From contig CBDFKY010000008.1 in the NCBI GenBank assembly GCA_965248995.1, forward strand, positions 1 through 16,208: a stretch of 16,208 bases of DNA, written 5' to 3'. The notes beneath the pieces were generated by a model. That model made no database searches. It saw only the letters and a list, made by a program, of their open reading frames with translations, and had not been told where the DNA came from. The number at the start of each line of letters is the position of its first letter. Position 1 is the stretch's first letter. This document shows, piece after piece, positions 12,309-16,208 of this stretch. Both the position numbers and the translations under genes were made by a program. This DNA is from CBDFKY01 sp965248995. Lineage in GTDB: Bacteria; Pseudomonadota; Alphaproteobacteria; Rickettsiales; UBA998.

Positions 12309-15300
12309 ATGACGTTGCCCTACGTTCCGCTGCGTAATCACACGGCATATTCCCTGCTGGAAGGGGCGATGACAGTCGAGGCGCTGGTCAAGGTGGCGAA
12401 GGCCGAATCCTTCCCGGCGCTGGGTATTGCGGATACGCAGAATCTGTTCGGCTCGATGGAATTTTCCTACGCCTGCAGTAAGGCAGGTATCCAGCCTATC
12501 ATCGGCTGCCAGTTTTTCATTATTGCCCATCATCCGCAGAAAAAAGGCGAGGGCGAAGCGGATCAACTGCTGCTGTTTGCGAAAGACGAGGTGGGATATG
12601 CCAACTTGCTGAAGTTGGGCAGTCGGGCCTATATGGAGCCGGAAGAGCAGGGGGCGCTTCTTTCTTTCCGCCACATTGCCGAGTTAAGCGAAGGGCTGAT
12701 CGCGCTGAGCGGCGGGATATACGGCGGTATCGGTAAGGCCTTGCTGCGCGGCAATACCGAACAGGCACATGCGCTGGCCGGGCTTTATAAAGAAACGTTC
12801 GGTGACCGGGTATATATTGAACTGATGCGCCATGGTGTAAATGCCGAACGTAGCATTGAGCCGGGCCTGCTCGCGATTGCCGAGGCGCATGGCCTGCCGA
12901 TTGTCGCCACCAATGATGCGTATTTCCACAGCAGAGAGATGTATGATGCACATGATGCGCTGATATGTATCGCAGCAGGGCGATATGTAACGGAAGAAAA
13001 CCGCCGCCGCCTGACACCGGAGCACCGCCTGAAAACGGCAGCGGAAATGCAGGTATTATTTGCTGACCTGCCGGAAGCAATTGAAAATACGGCGGTCATC
13101 GCGAAACGCTGCGCCGTGATGTCACTGGCTAGAGAGCCCATACTGCCGAATTTTTCGCTCTCTTCGGATGGACATACCCTCTCCGAGGCGGAAGCACTCC
13201 GTCAACAAGCACGTGCGGGACTGGAAGAGCGCCTGCAGACGCTCGTATTTAAAGATGGAATGAGCGAGGCGGAAAAGGAGGCGATTGCGGCCCCTTACCG
13301 CGCGCGGCTGGCATATGAACTGGACGTGATTATCCAGATGGGTTTTCCAGGGTATTTCCTGATCGTCTCGGATTTTATCACCTGGAGCAAGAAGCAGGGC
13401 ATTCCGGTCGGCCCTGGGCGGGGATCAGGTGCGGCCTCCGTGGTGGCATGGTCATTGCTGATTACTGATCTTGATCCGCTGCAGTATGATTTGGTGTTTG
13501 AGCGTTTCCTGAATCCGGAACGGGTGTCAATGCCGGATTTTGATATTGATTTCTGTCAGGATAGGCGGGATGAGGTGATCCGCTATGTGCAGAACCGTTA
13601 TGGGACGGATCGCGTGGCGCAGATCATTACTTTCGGAAAACTCCAGGCGCGGGCCGTGCTGCGTGATGTCGGGCGCGTGTTGCAGATGCCGTATGGACAG
13701 GTGGATAAACTCTGTAAACTGGTGCCAAACAACCCCGCGCATCCGGTTACACTGGCAGAGGCGATTGAGATTGAACCGCTGCTGCAGACGATGCGGGAAG
13801 AGGATGAAACCGTGGCCCGCCTGATTGATATGGCGCTCAAACTGGAGGGGCTTTATCGCCACGCTTCCACGCATGCCGCCGGGGTGGTGATTGGTGATCG
13901 GCCCCTGCAGGAACTGGTGCCGCTCTACCGTGACCAGAAGTCCGAGATGCCGGTGGTGCAGTATTCCATGAAATACGCCGAAATGGCCGGGCTGGTGAAG
14001 TTCGACTTTCTGGGTTTAAAGACGCTGACTGTACTGGATAAGGCGGTGAAATTAGCCGAATCGGGAATCAACCTCCTCACCATTCCGCTGGACGACCCCG
14101 CCACCTACCAGCTCTTACGGGAGGGAAAATCCGTCGGCATCTTCCAGTTTGAAAGCGCCGGTATGCGGGATTCCCTGCGCAAGCTTCAGCCTGACCGGCT
14201 GGAGGATCTGATCGCGCTCGGTGCGCTTTATCGCCCGGGCCCGATGGATAACATCCCGACCTACATCGCCTGCAAGCATGGGCGCGAGAAACCGGATTAC
14301 CTGCATCCTTCTTTGAAGCCCGTACTGGAGGAAACCTACGGTGTCATCATTTATCAGGAGCAGGTGCAGAAAATCGCCCAGATTTTGTCCGGCTATACGC
14401 TTGGCGGCGCCGACCTGCTGCGCCGCGCAATGGGGAAGAAGATCAAGGAGGAAATGGACGCGCAGCGGAAAACCTTCGTGGATGGGGCGGAGAAAAACGG
14501 CGTACCGGTAAAGCAGGCCAACGATATTTTCGACCTGGTGGCGAAATTTGCCGGCTATGGTTTCAATAAAGCGCACGCCGCGGCGTATGCCCTGATCGGT
14601 TACCAGACCGCCTACATGAAAGCGAATTACCCGCATGAGTTCCTCGCCGCTTCCATGACGTATGATACCCATAACACCGACAAGCTCAATATCTTCAAGC
14701 AGGATTGCGAGCTATTGGGGGTTGCTTTGCTGCCGCCGGATGTGAATGCCTCAGACGTGGATTTTACAGTGGAAGGAAAAGGCGCGGATAAAGCGGTGCG
14801 TTACGCGCTTTCCGCCATCAGGAACGTGGGTGAGCAGGCGATGCGGGAACTGGTGGAGGAGCGGCGGCGCAGCGGGCCATATAAGGATATATGCGATGTG
14901 TTCGCGCGCATCCATCCGAAATATCTCAACAGCCGCTCCTGTGAGCATCTCATCATGGCGGGAGCATTTGATTCCCTTCATTTGAACCGCGCTGAACTGG
15001 TGGCCAATCTGCCGGTTTTGATGGGGTATGGCCAGACCGTGGCGGAAGAATTGACCTCTTCACAAGTCAGCCTGTTTGGTGAAGGGGTGGAAGCGGTGCA
15101 GCGTCCCCGCCTCATGCCTGCCGATCCTTGGCCATCCATGAGAAAACTGGCGAACGAGTATGCCGCCATCGGGTTTTACCTTTCCTCACATCCGCTGGAA
15201 GGGTATGCAGCGGCGCTTAAAAGAATGCATATCCGGGATATGGCGCAGGTCAGTGAGGGCCTCGGGGATCAATACGCCAAGATAAAAACTCGCGGCCATC

Positions 15301-15773
15301 GTCATGGGAAGGAAAATGAAAAGTTCCGCGCGGGGGACGGTTTGCTTTCGTCCAGCTTTCCGATGCTTCAGGATCGTATGAAGGTTCCATCTTTGACGAA
15401 ACAGTGCTCGATACACGCCGTCACCTGCTTGAGCCGGGGACGCTGGTATTGGTTACCGCGGAAGCCAAACGGGAAGATGCAGGCCCACGAGTGATTATCC
15501 AGAATATCCAGGCGCTGGATGAGGCCCATAGCTTCCGCACCTGCCGCCGCCAGACCCACTGAATTGCATATGCGCATTGTGAGCGATACTGGCTTACGCG
15601 GCCTCAAACAAGTTTTGACCACGCCCGCGGCTCAGGGCTGCAGAATCACCCTGCATGCACTGCTTGGTGACGGAAATGCGGCGGTTATTACTCTGCCCGA
15701 ACGCTATGACGTTTCTGCCGATATCTTTAACCGATTGCAAAACTTCGAAGGGATGCAGGTGTTGGCAGGATAA
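12309..15773 (+). CDS. dnaE: DNA polymerase III alpha subunit DnaE, with three apparent frameshifts near the C-terminus
   Basis: The replicative polymerase subunit. The PHP domain starts at once (PLRNHTAYSLLEGA). The polymerase core holds GPGRGSGAAS, PDFDIDF (catalytic Asp410 and Asp412) and VKFDFLGLKTL (Asp566). The clamp-binding motif QVSLF is at 919-923. The initial frame is intact through KIKTRG near 15295, then runs out of family sequence and stops at 15494. Conserved OB-fold and C-terminal sequence continues in other frames: IVMGRKMKSSARG, then FAFVQLSDASGSYEG to QALDEA, then IASAPAAARP to MQVLAG, stopping at 15773. Removing one base each from CC (15296-15297), GGGGG (15332-15336) and CCC (15525-15527) restores one protein of about 1153 residues, the normal size. 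No ribosome site precedes the ATG. Sequence error is the likely cause. Confidence 0.95.
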
Positions 15774-15776
15774 GGA

Positions 15777-16208
15777 ATGCCTGAGCAGATGATCACGTCT
15801 TATCTTGTTCCTGACTGGTTTTTCAGTGCCTTCCGTGCAGGCATTTATGGAGTTTTGCGCCGCGCATAACCTGCCCATCCGTTTTGTGGGTGGCTGCGTG
15901 CGTGATACGGTAATGGGCCGCACAGTCGGAGATATCGATGTGGGCGACATCCGCCTTGCCTGATCAGGTGATGGCGGCTTGCAGGCAGTCGCCTTATAAA
16001 GCCATTCCAACAGGCATAGCGCATGGTACGGTCACGATGGTGGTGCAAGGCAGGCCGTTTGAAATGACGACGTTGCGGGTGGATACCGCCTGCGATGGCC
16101 GCCATGCGGAGGTCCGCTTCACTGATGACTGGGAGGAGGACGCGCTGCGGCGTGACTTTACCTTCAACGCGCTGATGCTCAGTCCTGAGGGCACGTTATA
16201 CGATTATA
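15777..16208 (+). CDS. CCA-adding enzyme / poly(A) polymerase-family nucleotidyltransferase (partial, two apparent frameshifts)
   Basis: The N-terminal part of a tRNA nucleotidyltransferase family protein, cut by the window end. Conserved pieces lie in shifting frames: MPEQMITSYLVPDW, then VQAFMEFCAAHNLPIRFVGG with CVRD and VGDIDV (the GG-x-VRD and DxD nucleotide-binding motifs), then ATSALPDQVMAACRQ, PTGIAHGTVT, FEMTTLRVDT, FTDDWEEDALRRDFTFNAL and LSPEGTLYDY. Dropping one T of TTTTT (15819-15823) and one G of GGG (15942-15944) gives one continuous frame. The ATG at 15777 is three bases after the dnaE stop, with AGGA overlapping that stop; an in-frame ATG at 15789 is an alternative. It is probably co-transcribed with dnaE. 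Whether it adds CCA or poly(A) cannot be told from this piece. Confidence 0.85.

Noticed and set aside
12684..13141. Several antisense open frames over the 5' half of dnaE.
   Set aside because: All are shadows of the conserved PHP-domain coding sequence, without start signals.
15594..16105. Minus-strand frames at the end of the window.
   Set aside because: They are antisense to the conserved C-terminus of DnaE and the nucleotidyltransferase, whose motifs are unmistakable on the plus strand.

Overview
The window looks like chromosomal DNA from an alphaproteobacterium of moderate GC. The evidence is a fused ispDF gene close to and divergent from dusB (nifR3), an ECF sigma factor overlapping a DUF1109/NrsF-type membrane anti-sigma factor (the Caulobacter SigF-NrsF arrangement), and alphaproteobacterial-looking DnaE, ClpX and CCA-transferase proteins. 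No rRNA, tRNA, CRISPR array, transposase or phage gene was seen. By eye, most genes are moderately GC-rich, while two small genes (5808-6050 and 8101-8310) and the intergenic stretches are AT-richer.

Region 1 (197-4604) is an oxidative-damage repair module. A tightly packed minus-strand operon encodes a metal-less cytosolic MsrB, MsrA, a Tat-exported zinc-type MsrB and DipZ, a CcdA-like membrane protein with a periplasmic thioredoxin-like domain. The ECF sigma factor and its anti-sigma factor are divergent from it. The intergenic region holds a TGTAACC-N16-CGAAT motif aimed at the msr operon. As I recall it, this matches the Caulobacter SigF promoter, so the sigma/anti-sigma pair probably senses oxidative stress and switches on methionine-sulfoxide repair on both sides of the inner membrane.

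Region 2 (4606-8333) holds dusB (tRNA dihydrouridine synthase, apparently leaderless), a small XRE-like regulator with an inverted-repeat candidate operator over its promoter, an unrecognised 211-aa protein, ispDF (MEP isoprenoid pathway) and an orphan 69-aa protein. The small genes are interleaved into the dusB/ispDF neighbourhood, and three of them end in good Rho-independent terminators.

Region 3 (8359-10587) holds an unrecognised basic protein with a possible C-terminal frameshift, a lipoprotein, and a VIT-family Fe/Mn transporter coupled to the lipoprotein gene. The 317-base gap 10588-10904 contains a minus-strand terminator, the 3' remnant of a small gene that has lost its start, and a perfect 14-bp palindrome of the dispersed ATTCCCGC...GCGGGAAT type.

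Region 4 (10905-16208) holds clpX divergent from dnaE, then the start of a CCA-adding enzyme/poly(A) polymerase gene. The end of dnaE and the start of cca contain five apparent frameshifts within about 650 bases. Each is repaired by removing one base from a homopolymer, which points to sequence error near a contig end more than to real gene decay.
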